Origin: Chloroflexota bacterium
Lineage (GTDB): Bacteria > Chloroflexota > Dehalococcoidia > Lucifugimonadales > VGZR01
Assembly (NCBI GenBank): GCA_027625225.1
Contig: JAQBWG010000021.1
Location: 1 to 14,328 of the forward strand
Reading direction: 5' to 3'
DNA: 14,328 bases
This document shows positions 6,788 to 14,221 of the stretch, piece by piece (positions within the stretch are counted from its first letter, which is position 1; each line of letters opens with the position of its first letter). Made by a program: the position numbers and the translations under genes. Under the pieces are notes generated by a model. That model saw only the letters and a program-made list of their open reading frames with translations. It was not told the origin of the DNA and did not search any database.

Positions 6788-6831
6788 ATAAAGAAGACCG
6801 CCACATCTTTCGATGTGACGGTCTTCTTTAT
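6788..6831 (+). terminator. Rho-independent terminator after the HemL-like gene
   Basis: A long hairpin with arms at 6788-6807 and 6812-6831, a TTTC loop and one C-A mismatch (6801/6818), is followed by a short AT-rich tract. It begins 23 nt after the stop codon at 6764. The A-rich 5' arm means it could also work in the other orientation. Confidence 0.85.
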
Positions 6832-6866
6832 ATCATAGGCTTATAAAAAGAGAGGAACGCTACCAC

Positions 6867-7760
6867 ATGCCTGACCGTTCGCTAACCGGCTTGTACCCCA
6901 TTCTATCCATGCCCTTCGACGACCAAAGCCGCATAGACGTCGAAGACCTTCAACGGGAGATTGAGTTTGCCATTGAAGCGGGCGTGGATGGACTGGGCAT
7001 CGCCATGGCAAGCGAAATCTTCAAGCTTTCCGAGATGGAACGCGACCTCGTCCTCAAAACTCTCGTTCAGCAAGTCAACGGTCGGGTCAAAGTCGTCATG
7101 CACACCGGCGCACAGGGTACGGCTCTGGCCGCCGCCTACAGCCGCCAGGCACAGGCGCTTGGAGCGGACGCAATCATGGTCACGCCCCCAACCCTGCTTC
7201 CCATGCCCGATGCCGAAGTCGTGGAGTACTTCAAACGGATATCCGATGCAGTCTCCATTCCTATCTTCGTGCAGGATATCGGTGCCGCACCGGTACCGCC
7301 CCAACTGGCCGTCGAAATCGCCAAACGGGCCGAAAACGCCTGCTATATCAAGGTCGAAGTACCTCCGACGCCGCCACGTGTTGCCGAAGTCAAACGGATC
7401 GGGAGAAACAAACTCGTCATCTTCGGTGGAGCCGGAGGCCGCGAACTCATCGGCGAACTGCAGAACGGCTCCGTCGGCACCATGCCTGGCTGTGCGTTTC
7501 CCGAAGTGTTCCGCCGCATCCTCGACGCACACACCTCCGGCCTGCACGCCGAAGCAGAAACGCTTCTACAGCAACACATGCCCCTACTCGATATGTACAA
7601 GGAATCGCTCGACGTCTCTTATCACCTCACCAAAGAACTCCTGCGCATCCGGGGCATCTTCAAAAACGCAAACGTCCGGCACCCAACCGTCCGACCGGAC
7701 GAAGCCCAGTTCCAAAATATTCGCAACATCGCTAAGCAAATAGGGCTACAGACTTCCTAG
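6867..7760 (+). CDS. DHDPS/NAL-family aldolase or dehydratase with atypical active site
   Basis: TIM-barrel protein of 297 residues, the normal family length. The Schiff-base lysine is K162 in CYIKVEVPP. VKVVMHTGAQGTALAAAYSRQAQALGADAIMVTPP (residues 74-108) is the usual strand-helix pattern with the family PP after strand 4. Two DHDPS-defining sites are changed. The GTTGE loop is AMASE (46-50), and the YNxP motif with the proton-relay Tyr reads VQDIG, with Gln136 in the Tyr position. It is therefore unlikely to be dihydrodipicolinate synthase (DapA). It could be another pyruvate- or keto-acid-linked lyase of the superfamily. AGAGAGGAA precedes the ATG by about 10 nt. The gene lies between two strong terminators with its own short upstream region, so it is probably transcribed alone. 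Confidence 0.85.
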   Translation: MPDRSLTGLYPILSMPFDDQSRIDVEDLQREIEFAIEAGVDGLGIAMASEIFKLSEMERDLVLKTLVQQVNGRVKVVMHTGAQGTALAAAYSRQAQALGADAIMVTPPTLLPMPDAEVVEYFKRISDAVSIPIFVQDIGAAPVPPQLAVEIAKRAENACYIKVEVPPTPPRVAEVKRIGRNKLVIFGGAGGRELIGELQNGSVGTMPGCAFPEVFRRILDAHTSGLHAEAETLLQQHMPLLDMYKESLDVSYHLTKELLRIRGIFKNANVRHPTVRPDEAQFQNIRNIAKQIGLQTS

Positions 7761-7792
7761 TCTTATCGGTTATTAAAGCCGTAGTTTCTTCC

Positions 7793-7836
7793 AAAATAAA
7801 AGAGGGCTAGCCCGTAGGCTAGCCCTCTTTTATTTT
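7793..7836. terminator. Bidirectional intrinsic terminator between convergent genes
   Basis: A perfect 20-bp stem (7793-7812 with 7817-7836) with a CGTA loop is bounded by an A-tract on the left and a T-tract on the right. It sits 32 nt after the DHDPS-family stop and 21 nt before the end of the minus-strand CHRD gene, so it can terminate both convergent transcripts. Confidence 0.92.
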
Positions 7837-7857
7837 TCTGCTTCTAAGTCCGGTTTA

Positions 7858-9588
7858 TTACTGGACTGTCACCGTAGCTGTCTTGCCACTGAAGACATCG
7901 GTGACCGTGAATGTGCCCGCGGTCGCGAACGTCCGGCTATACGTAAAGCCTCGTGGAAGCAAGCCACTGTCGAAACTACCGCCGCTCGCAGTTATCGTGT
8001 AGTACGCAGTGTCGTTATTGGTCCAAACAACCCTTGTACCCCTGGTAACGCTCACGTTCGGGTAGGCCGTAGAGGTGATGCTGACATTTCGAACCGGTGC
8101 AACCGTGCCACCGCCTGAAGTTGTCTCAACAACCGGAAGCCTAGCGCACGCCGGGTACACCGAAATTTCGGCCGCCGACTTGTGCAGGTTAAGGATTCGG
8201 TTCGCGACCTGCAGATCGGCCATCTTCACACCAACAAGCTGTGTGGTGGAACGACCGTCAACCAAGTCGTTCAACGGGTTGAGAATCGGCCCCGGGCTGC
8301 TGCAGGTACCTGAATGTATGTGCATCGGCTGCGCCAGACCCTTGGAACTCGGCGTCACCCATACGGACACCCAGGTGTTATCCCCGGAACTGACCATGCC
8401 CGCATATCCGACCTGTGCTTCCTTTCCGGTGCCTGCCAGACGGAACGTCACACTATTGGCGCTCGTCGGAATCTCACCGCAGGACATGTATGTGCTTATT
8501 TCAAAGTTCGACTTGTGGATATTGATGGCGAACCCGCCAGTGGTCAACGAGACCAGCGAGGCCGACACAATCGTTGACGACCAGCCATTCTCAATCGGAT
8601 TAAGTGCGTTCGTCACCCCGCCCAGAACGCTGCACGTACCGGAGTGGATGTGCATCGGCTGCGGCAGATCTGTAACGTTAGTCACACTTACGACGACCTC
8701 GGTGGTCGCACCGCGGGAAATCAGTAGCGCCACACCGGACTGACCGGAGTTCAGGTCTTGCATCGGCACTACTACTACCTTGTTAATAGACGGTAGTGTC
8801 GCCTTTGCAAGGTCTCCACACGCCGCCTTGCCAGAATCAGTGGTGGATTTTTGGACGTTGATGAGGTGCTCAGTGGCACGGAAAGCGATGTACGGCACAT
8901 CAAGTGTCGTCACCGACCGACCGTTCACTATGTTTGTCAGAGCAAACTCAAGCGAACCCGAAGTAGGTAGAACGCAGTTACGACCAGCCCTTACGTTGAT
9001 GGGCTGAACGCGACCGGGGATTGCCGAAGCCTTGATGGACACTGCAATCTGTGTTCGACCGCCGGCAACCTCGGAAATCGTTGCATAGCCCGCTTGAGTG
9101 CTGCTGCTGATTTCCATAGTTGCCTGACTCGCCCGAGCCGGAATGTTGCCACAAGCTGTGTAGACCGAAACCTCGGCTGCAGACTTGTGGAGGTTGATTG
9201 CAAAACCGCCGGTGAGGAGGGATGAGAGACTCGCTGCCACCAGCGTGCTTGACGAGCCGTTGGTGACACTTGTCAGTGAATGTACCACTCCACCCAGTGT
9301 AGAACAGGTACCGGAGTGGATATGTACCGGTTGAGCGACGCCCGTTGCGCCGGATGTCACCGATATGACCACACGGGTTCCGGTTCCTTCTTCTGAAAGC
9401 ACCGCCACGCCCGATTGGCCGGAAGAATTCATTTCACCAAGGCCAACTACCACTACGTCTCGTACGATAGCGGCCTCGGCCGTCGGCGTCGTATTAAAGT
9501 TAGCTACCACGGTTATTACCAGGGCAGCCACCGCTAGCAATGCCAAGCTAACAGCTTGGGTCACTCTCTTCCCATGCATGACTCTCAT
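7858..9588 (-). CDS. Secreted four-repeat CHRD-like protein with degenerate cupredoxin domain
   Basis: The 576-residue protein starts with a signal peptide (basic MRVMHGKR, hydrophobic 12-30, AEA-A cleavage near 39), so it is exported. It then has four repeats of about 110 residues: 41-150, 151-263, 264-377 and 378-486. Repeats 1, 3 and 4 carry HIHSGTC (89-95, 313-319, 423-429) and an LHKSAAE- or IHKSNFE-type motif about 44 residues later. The cysteines are spaced 51-52 apart (C95/C146, C205/C257, C319/C370, C429/C481) and probably form one disulfide per repeat. Repeat 2 lost the histidines (INVRAGRNC, VQKSTTD). The HxH-plus-H layout resembles CHRD domains. Residues 497-576 look like a plastocyanin fold (VVWTNND, FDSGLLPRGF, GTFTVTD) but lack the copper His, Cys and Met. 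AAGGAGG is 5-6 nt before the ATG. The function is unknown; a surface or metal-related role is only a guess. Confidence 0.85.
   Translation of the reverse strand: MRVMHGKRVTQAVSLALLAVAALVITVVANFNTTPTAEAAIVRDVVVVGLGEMNSSGQSGVAVLSEEGTGTRVVISVTSGATGVAQPVHIHSGTCSTLGGVVHSLTSVTNGSSSTLVAASLSSLLTGGFAINLHKSAAEVSVYTACGNIPARASQATMEISSSTQAGYATISEVAGGRTQIAVSIKASAIPGRVQPINVRAGRNCVLPTSGSLEFALTNIVNGRSVTTLDVPYIAFRATEHLINVQKSTTDSGKAACGDLAKATLPSINKVVVVPMQDLNSGQSGVALLISRGATTEVVVSVTNVTDLPQPMHIHSGTCSVLGGVTNALNPIENGWSSTIVSASLVSLTTGGFAINIHKSNFEISTYMSCGEIPTSANSVTFRLAGTGKEAQVGYAGMVSSGDNTWVSVWVTPSSKGLAQPMHIHSGTCSSPGPILNPLNDLVDGRSTTQLVGVKMADLQVANRILNLHKSAAEISVYPACARLPVVETTSGGGTVAPVRNVSITSTAYPNVSVTRGTRVVWTNNDTAYYTITASGGSFDSGLLPRGFTYSRTFATAGTFTVTDVFSGKTATVTVQ
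8131..9468 (-). repeat. Four tandem CHRD-like units (A-B-A-B) inside the gene
   Basis: The units lie at 9468-9139, 9138-8800, 8799-8458 and 8457-8131, about 330 nt each. At DNA level the HIHSGTC stretch recurs near 8311, 8641 and 9311 with many shared bases. Units 1 and 3 share a leading SGQSGVA motif, while units 2 and 4 share Q-x-GYA, so a two-unit block seems to have been duplicated. Confidence 0.75.
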
Positions 9589-9602
9589 CGTTCCTCCTTA
9601 GC

Positions 9603-9650
9603 GTTGCCTGAGCTTGGCCAGCCCCTTAGGGATACCCCGCTCCGGGCAAC
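9603..9650 (-). promoter_or_regulatory. Structured leader upstream of the CHRD gene
   Basis: On the minus strand GTTGCC (9650-9645) pairs with GGCAAC (9608-9603), and GAGC (9642-9639) pairs with GCTC (9613-9610), enclosing a G/C-rich core that can form a small CCC/GGG hairpin. The element ends 6 nt before the ribosome site (9591-9597), so it is well placed to affect translation. I do not recognise a known riboswitch class. Confidence 0.35.
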
Positions 9651-9669
9651 CCTAGATGTCTCTATATAG

Positions 9670-9675
9670 TTTATA
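9670..9675 (-). promoter_or_regulatory. -10-like box for the CHRD gene
   Basis: Read on the minus strand, TATAAA is followed by a second AT-rich TATATAGA stretch, about 80 nt upstream of the ATG. A start near 9663 would place the structured element at the 5' end of the mRNA. No good -35 is seen. The rest of 9676-9819, up to the MFS gene, shows nothing I can call. Confidence 0.25.
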
Positions 9676-9819
9676 GTACGCCCCAAATGGCATAGCAGAC
9701 TTCAACGCCTTCTGGCGCCTAGTACGTAGAGCATAAAGCATGTCCAGTAGAAAAAGCAATCATATGGGCCACCTTTTCCCGACCTTTTCCTAGCCGAAAC
9801 ATCACTTCAACCCGATTCC

Positions 9820-11055
9820 TCACAGTTTTGCAACCACCGCAGGTTGTACGCGGGCTTTTCCAATAGCCAGTGTAACAGGCACCGCAACCGCCGAGAGCAC
9901 CAGCACAACCACGAAAACACCATCATAATTTAAGGCCTGGTCGTAGAACCAGCCTCCCACAAAAGCTCCCAAACCACCGCACAACTGATGTACTAACGAA
10001 ATCAACCCCGCTACGGTTCCCAAATGCGCCCGCCCGAACACCCTCGCAGCGTACACCATTACCAACGGCGCCGTGATAAGGAACGTCGAACCGTACAGCA
10101 ACGCGAACAGCAAGATGCCCGGCGTATTCTGAAAGAATAGAGCAATCGCAAAGATAAGAATCCTGAACACAAAGCAAAGTGCCGTCGGCCACATCGGCCC
10201 GAACTTATCCGTGAACCAACCCGTCGCCATCACGCCTGCCAGCCCCATCAACCCCATCAGTGCCAGCAGATTCCCCGACAGCTTCGTCCCCAATCCACTA
10301 TCGTCCGCGAATGCCACCACGTGCGTCGCAACGAAAAAGTCCTGGAACCCGCAGATGGCGTACACACCGGCCAGCAGCCACAACTTCGGCGACTTGAGCA
10401 ACTCCACCGGCGGCAATACGCCCTGCTTCGTAGGCATCGCATGGTGCCCGGCCATCAGCGGGGCTTCTTCTTCGGCTGGCGGCTTCCGGTTCGCCCGCAC
10501 TGTAATAAGCACTACCGGCAGCACGATAGCCAGGTTGATGATGCCTAGGATGCCGAACGTCCATTGCCAGCCTGTCGACTCCAAAAACGACGCCAGCAAT
10601 CCGATGATGACCAGTTGCCCCAGCGCGTACCCGCCGATGGCCGTGCTATTCGCCATCCCCATCCGCTTCGCGAACCACCGGCTCACCATCACCCCGACCG
10701 GCGCCACCGACGTCCCCGCCGACCCAATCGCGAACACCACTCCGTACAGCAGATACGCCTGCCACAGCGATTGCACCAGCGCCATCAGCCCGATGCCCAC
10801 CGACGCCAGGATGATTGAGAACACAAACACCCAGCGCGGCCCGTACCGGTCAATGATGCGCCCGAACACCGGCATCGCCACCGCCGACACCACCATGAAC
10901 AGCGTGAACGCCAGCGATGTTTCCGACCTGCTCCAGCCCAGCTCCTCGCTCATCGGCTTCAACACCAGGCCCAGCGCGAACAGCGACCCCGCGTTAAAGA
11001 ACAGCATCAAAACGGCGGTGCCCAGTATCACCCAGGCGTATTCGAACTTGCGCAA
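9820..11055 (-). CDS. MFS transporter, OFA/monocarboxylate type
   Basis: The product is a polytopic membrane protein with the two-fold MFS layout. Motif A appears as GRIIDRYGPR between helices 2 and 3 and again as GWFTDKFGPM in the second half, with a polar central loop (PPAEEEAPLMAGHHAMPTK). WVILGTAVLMLFFNAG in helix 1 and LGWSRSETSLAFTLF before helix 2 are typical of the oxalate/formate and monocarboxylate branches, so a small carboxylate is the likeliest cargo (inference). The open frame extends to an ATG at 11091, but I choose TTG at 11053-11055: AGGAG (11065-11061) lies 5 nt before it, and the first 12 codons of the longer form (MLCWRGFYLGDA) do not look family-like. That gives 411 residues. 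It is divergent from the radical SAM operon and not obviously linked to it. Confidence 0.88.
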   Translation of the reverse strand: MRKFEYAWVILGTAVLMLFFNAGSLFALGLVLKPMSEELGWSRSETSLAFTLFMVVSAVAMPVFGRIIDRYGPRWVFVFSIILASVGIGLMALVQSLWQAYLLYGVVFAIGSAGTSVAPVGVMVSRWFAKRMGMANSTAIGGYALGQLVIIGLLASFLESTGWQWTFGILGIINLAIVLPVVLITVRANRKPPAEEEAPLMAGHHAMPTKQGVLPPVELLKSPKLWLLAGVYAICGFQDFFVATHVVAFADDSGLGTKLSGNLLALMGLMGLAGVMATGWFTDKFGPMWPTALCFVFRILIFAIALFFQNTPGILLFALLYGSTFLITAPLVMVYAARVFGRAHLGTVAGLISLVHQLCGGLGAFVGGWFYDQALNYDGVFVVVLVLSAVAVPVTLAIGKARVQPAVVAKL

Positions 11056-11149
11056 AGCATCTCCTAGATAAAAGCCGCGCCAGCATAGCATCGGCCCGTA
11101 GCATCGTCCAGAGTCGAATCGCCGCCGCCCGCATCTAATGGGACATGCA

Positions 11150-11175
11150 CACGCTGGGAAGGCGTGGTAGTACTA
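11150..11175. promoter_or_regulatory. Small hairpin and palindrome in the MFS / radical SAM divergent gap
   Basis: CACGC (11150-11154) and GCGTG (11162-11166) can pair around a 7-nt loop, directly followed by the perfect palindrome TAGTACTA (11168-11175). TACTAT at 11171-11176 could act as a -10 for the radical SAM operon, but no -35 fits. These may be regulator-binding sites; evidence is weak. Confidence 0.2.
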
Positions 11176-11196
11176 TTGTGATGTGAGGGAGGGGAC

Positions 11197-12720
11197 ATGA
11201 CCCAGCAGAAAGCCAAGACCGACAACGGCACGCCGGCCGTCCGCCAGATGAAGACCGCCGACTCCGTCTTCTACGAAATCACCCGCAGCCTGTGCCCCGA
11301 ATGTAAAACGGTCATAGACGCCCAGATACACCTCAAACAGGGCAAGGTCTTCATGCGCAAGCGCTGCGCCGAGCACGGCTGGTTCGTAGCCCTCATCTCC
11401 TCCGACGCCGAGGGCTACGTCAACAGCCTCAAGTACAACAAACCCGGTACCATCCCATTGGAGTTCGCCACCGAAGTGAAGGACGGCTGCCCGCTCGACT
11501 GCGGACTCTGCCCAGAGCACAAACAGCACACCTGCCTTGCGCTCATGGAGATCAACACTGGCTGCAACCTCGCCTGCCCCACCTGCTTCGCCAACGCCGG
11601 TACCGGCTACAACATCACCATGGAGGAGGCCGAGGTCATGCTCGACGCCTTCGTCCGCGCCGAGGCCGAGGCCGAGGTCGTCCAGTTCTCCGGCGGCGAG
11701 CCCACCCTGCACCCGCAGCTCTTCGAGATGATGCAGCTCGCCAAGGACAAGGGCGTCCGCCACGTCATGCTCAACACCAACGGCCTGAAGATCGTGCAAG
11801 ATCCCGACTTCGCCCGCAAGCTCGGCGAGGCCCGGCCCATGATTTACCTCCAGTTCGACGGTCTTACGGACGAGACTTATGTGAAACTCCGCGGCGAACC
11901 CCTGCTCAAGACCAAGCTGGCCGTTCTCGACAAAATGGCCGAGCTCGACCTCCACACCATCCTCGTCGCTGCCATCGAGCGCGGCGTGAACGAGCACGAG
12001 GTCGGCGCCCTCATCAAGTTCGGTCTCGAACACCCCGCCGTTCGCGGTGTCAACTTCCAGCCCGTCACCCACACCGGGCGCCACCTCCCCTTCGACCCCA
12101 CCGACCGCGTCACCATCCCCGAGGTCATCGAGCGCATCGAGGACCAGACCGAAGGCGTGTTCCTGAAGACCGACTTCGTCCCCGTCCCCTGCTGCCATCC
12201 GGGCTGCCAGTCCATCACCTACGCCTACGTCGAGGACGACGGCAAGGTCACCCCGCTGCCCCGCGTCCTCAACGTGGACGACTACCTCGACTACATCACC
12301 AACCGCACCTGGCCCGACCCGTCCAAGGACGTCAAGCACGCCCTCGAAGCCCTGTGGTCGTCCAGCGCCGTGCCCGGCTCCGACAAGGTCGCGGGCAACT
12401 TCGACTTCACCTGCACCACCTGCAACATCGACCTCGCTATCACCTCCGAGGAACTCGCCAAGCGCGTCTTCGCCGTCAGCATCAAAGACTTCCTCGACCC
12501 CTACACCTTCGACGTGAAGAAGGTCATGAAGTGCTGCATCGGCGTCCTCACCCCCGACGGCCGCACCATCCCCTTCTGCGCCTACAACAATGTCGGCTAC
12601 CGCGAGGACGTCCGCGAGGCCATGCAACTCGAACGCGCCCGCGCTCGCATCGTCGCCAAGACCAACGGTGCGAAGACCAACGGCAAACCGAAGACCGCGA
12701 CCAGGGCCGCGAAGAAGTAG
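11197..12720 (+). CDS. Radical SAM protein, COG1964 / tetraether-synthase (Tes)-like
   Basis: In this 507-residue protein CNLACPTC (C123, C127, C130) is the CX3CX2C cluster of radical SAM enzymes, followed by SGGEPTLHP (165-173), which binds SAM, and LNTNG. There are many extra cysteines. N-terminal C33/C36 with C57 look like a rubredoxin-type metal site, and C98/C102/C105/C113 flank the start of the core. C-terminal C332/C333/C337, C406/C409 and C446/C447/C461 could hold auxiliary Fe-S clusters. This layout matches what is known for archaeal Tes, which joins lipid tails by radical C-C bond formation and has several Fe-S clusters plus a rubredoxin-like iron. Similarity is judged by motif order only, so another COG1964 activity is possible. 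The last 25 residues are Lys/Ala/Asn-rich and probably disordered. A purine-rich ribosome site (11185-11194) precedes the ATG. It is the first gene of a three-gene operon. Confidence 0.85.
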   Translation: MTQQKAKTDNGTPAVRQMKTADSVFYEITRSLCPECKTVIDAQIHLKQGKVFMRKRCAEHGWFVALISSDAEGYVNSLKYNKPGTIPLEFATEVKDGCPLDCGLCPEHKQHTCLALMEINTGCNLACPTCFANAGTGYNITMEEAEVMLDAFVRAEAEAEVVQFSGGEPTLHPQLFEMMQLAKDKGVRHVMLNTNGLKIVQDPDFARKLGEARPMIYLQFDGLTDETYVKLRGEPLLKTKLAVLDKMAELDLHTILVAAIERGVNEHEVGALIKFGLEHPAVRGVNFQPVTHTGRHLPFDPTDRVTIPEVIERIEDQTEGVFLKTDFVPVPCCHPGCQSITYAYVEDDGKVTPLPRVLNVDDYLDYITNRTWPDPSKDVKHALEALWSSSAVPGSDKVAGNFDFTCTTCNIDLAITSEELAKRVFAVSIKDFLDPYTFDVKKVMKCCIGVLTPDGRTIPFCAYNNVGYREDVREAMQLERARARIVAKTNGAKTNGKPKTATRAAKK

Positions 12721-12722
12721 CC

Positions 12723-13340
12723 GTGCGGATTATCCCTATTTGGATGCTGCCTACCGAGGTGCATATCCACGCCGACCAACGTCTCGCCTTTGAAGTGCTC
12801 ACCGCCTTCAGCTCCGAACAGCCCGGCGGCGGCACCGCCAAGGTACTGGAAAAAGAAAGCGAGACGGAACTGCTCGTCGAGTTCCACACCACGGGCAAAA
12901 ACCTGCTGGGCAGACCCAAAACCTACCGCACCGTCGAGCGCGTCACCCTCATCAAACCCGAACAAATAGACTTCGAAGGCGTCGAAGGCCCGTTGAAACA
13001 CCTGCGCGACCGCATCACCGTCACCAGGGCTGGCGACTGCTGCCGCCTCATCTACAACAGCGAGTTCGGCATCGGCAAGTGGATAGCCGGCTGGCTGCTC
13101 GGCCTGCTGTTCGTAAAGCCCCAGATGCGCCGCCTTATGCGCGACCACCTGCAGGAGATGAAGGAAACCGTCGAAGCCCGCGCCAAGCGCAGCAAGGTCT
13201 ACCCGCAGAAACCCTGCCCTCTCAAGGATATGGAAGAGGGCATGTCCGAAAAAGCCCCGCGTGCGTTTATCTCTCTGCTATCGCAGGAAGAAGTGGCGGC
13301 GGACGACACATCCCATAACCACCATGAGGCGAAGTCATGA
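12723..13340 (+). CDS. SRPBCC/START-like (polyketide cyclase-type) protein
   Basis: The GTG at 12723, 2 nt after the radical SAM stop, gives 205 residues; the open frame upstream of it merely overlaps that gene. VHIHADQRLAFEVLTAF, the antiparallel strands (KVLEKESETELLVEF, RTVERVTLIKPEQIDF) and a long C-terminal helix (MRRLMRDHLQEMKETVEAR) fit the helix-grip SRPBCC fold, which binds hydrophobic ligands. A hydrophobic stretch (WIAGWLLGLLFV, about 120-131) just before the C-terminal helix could touch membrane or ligand. About 50 residues of low-similarity tail follow. The family ranges from lipid carriers to cyclases, so function is uncertain. Close packing between the radical SAM and methyltransferase genes suggests it presents or binds their substrate (inference). 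The ribosome site is weak, so the gene is probably translated by coupling. Confidence 0.75.
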   Translation: MRIIPIWMLPTEVHIHADQRLAFEVLTAFSSEQPGGGTAKVLEKESETELLVEFHTTGKNLLGRPKTYRTVERVTLIKPEQIDFEGVEGPLKHLRDRITVTRAGDCCRLIYNSEFGIGKWIAGWLLGLLFVKPQMRRLMRDHLQEMKETVEARAKRSKVYPQKPCPLKDMEEGMSEKAPRAFISLLSQEEVAADDTSHNHHEAKS

Positions 13341-14140
13341 CCCAACCCGCCTTCTCAACCCAAACCGTCCAGAGCTGCTGCGTCTCCCTCTACAGCCACC
13401 CGCTCGTCGGCTGGCTCCTGGGAAACTCGCTCCACCCCGGCGGACTCAAACTTACCGAACAGCTCACAGACCTGCTCGAACTCGACTCCCGCTCCCACGT
13501 CCTCGACATCGGCTCCGGCACCGGCGCATCCGCCGTCCACATCGCCAAGCGCGTGAGGTGCCGCGTCACTGGCATCACCCTCGAACCGTCCGGCGTCGAG
13601 TCCGGCACCAAGCTCGCTATCGAGCAGGGCGTACCCCACCTCGTGAACTTTATCGAAGGCGACTTCCACACCGCCGATCTGGATAAAAACTCGTTCGACG
13701 CCGTCCTCATGGAATGCGTCCTGTCCACCATCCCCGACAAGCCCGCCGCCCTCGCCCGCATCGTCGCATTGCTCAAACCGGGCGGACGACTCGGACTCAC
13801 CGACGTCACCGTGGACGGCCCCCTGCCCTCCGACCTCGACGCCGTCCTGCTTACCGCGGGATGCGTCGGCGGTGCGCTGCCCCTCGACGACTACCGCGCC
13901 CTGGTTAAACAAGCAGGCCTGACCATCAACGGCAGCCAGCCGCTGCCGCAGGTGGCCCAGAACTTCATGCGCGACCTCTCCGGCAAGCTCATGATGGCCG
14001 AGGCCGCCACCAAGCTGGGCAAGATCGAGATTCCCGACGGCGGCATAGACACCGCCAAAGCCCTCCTTGCCTCCGCCCGCGACGCAGCCACCAACGGCCG
14101 CCTCGGCTACGCCCTCCTCACCGCCATCAAACCCAACTAA
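13337..14140 (+). CDS. Class I SAM-dependent methyltransferase
   Basis: In this 267-residue protein motif I VLDIGSGTG (55-63) binds SAM. E83 in ITLEP is the acidic residue that contacts the ribose, GDF (108-110) is motif III-like, and FDAVLMECVLSTIPDK then LLKPGGRLGLTDV are the later strands. The opening (QSCCVSLYSHPLVGWLLG, then SLHPGG) is a conserved lead-in seen in UbiE/ArsM-like methyltransferases; the target here is not known. The ATG overlaps the previous stop as ATGA, with GAGG 7 nt upstream, so translation is coupled. Placed after a Tes-like radical SAM protein and an SRPBCC protein, it may methylate the same substrate. A weak terminator follows about 55 nt downstream. Confidence 0.87.
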   Translation: MTQPAFSTQTVQSCCVSLYSHPLVGWLLGNSLHPGGLKLTEQLTDLLELDSRSHVLDIGSGTGASAVHIAKRVRCRVTGITLEPSGVESGTKLAIEQGVPHLVNFIEGDFHTADLDKNSFDAVLMECVLSTIPDKPAALARIVALLKPGGRLGLTDVTVDGPLPSDLDAVLLTAGCVGGALPLDDYRALVKQAGLTINGSQPLPQVAQNFMRDLSGKLMMAEAATKLGKIEIPDGGIDTAKALLASARDAATNGRLGYALLTAIKPN

Positions 14141-14195
14141 TCTCAACCCATTTTCATAGTCAACCGGCTCTTCCCACTCCTAATTGGCAGTCCAG

Positions 14196-14212
14196 AGGGC
14201 TTGCAGCCTTTT
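14196..14212 (+). terminator. Weak terminator-like hairpin after the methyltransferase
   Basis: AGGGCT (14196-14201) pairs with AGCCTT (14205-14210, one G-U) around a 3-nt loop, and a run of T (14209-14212) follows. It lies between convergent genes, 56 nt after the methyltransferase stop. The short T-run keeps confidence low. Confidence 0.3.
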
Positions 14213-14221
14213 GGCGTACCC

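Noticed and set aside
9763..9790. Short direct repeat CCTTTTCC as a possible regulatory site
   Set aside because: It is only 8 nt, pyrimidine-rich and within chance expectation.
10211..11071. 286-codon plus-strand frame across the MFS gene
   Set aside because: It is Pro/Thr/Ser/Asn-rich without motifs; the minus strand encodes a clear 12-helix transporter.
11173..12627. 484-codon open frame antisense to the radical SAM gene
   Set aside because: Its composition is Val/Gly/Asp/Glu/Ala-rich with no domain motif. It is the expected by-product of C-ending codons on the real gene, which clearly encodes radical SAM motifs.
13355..14146. 263-codon antisense frame over the methyltransferase gene
   Set aside because: Low-complexity Gly/Val/Glu composition. 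The methyltransferase motifs on the plus strand explain the region.
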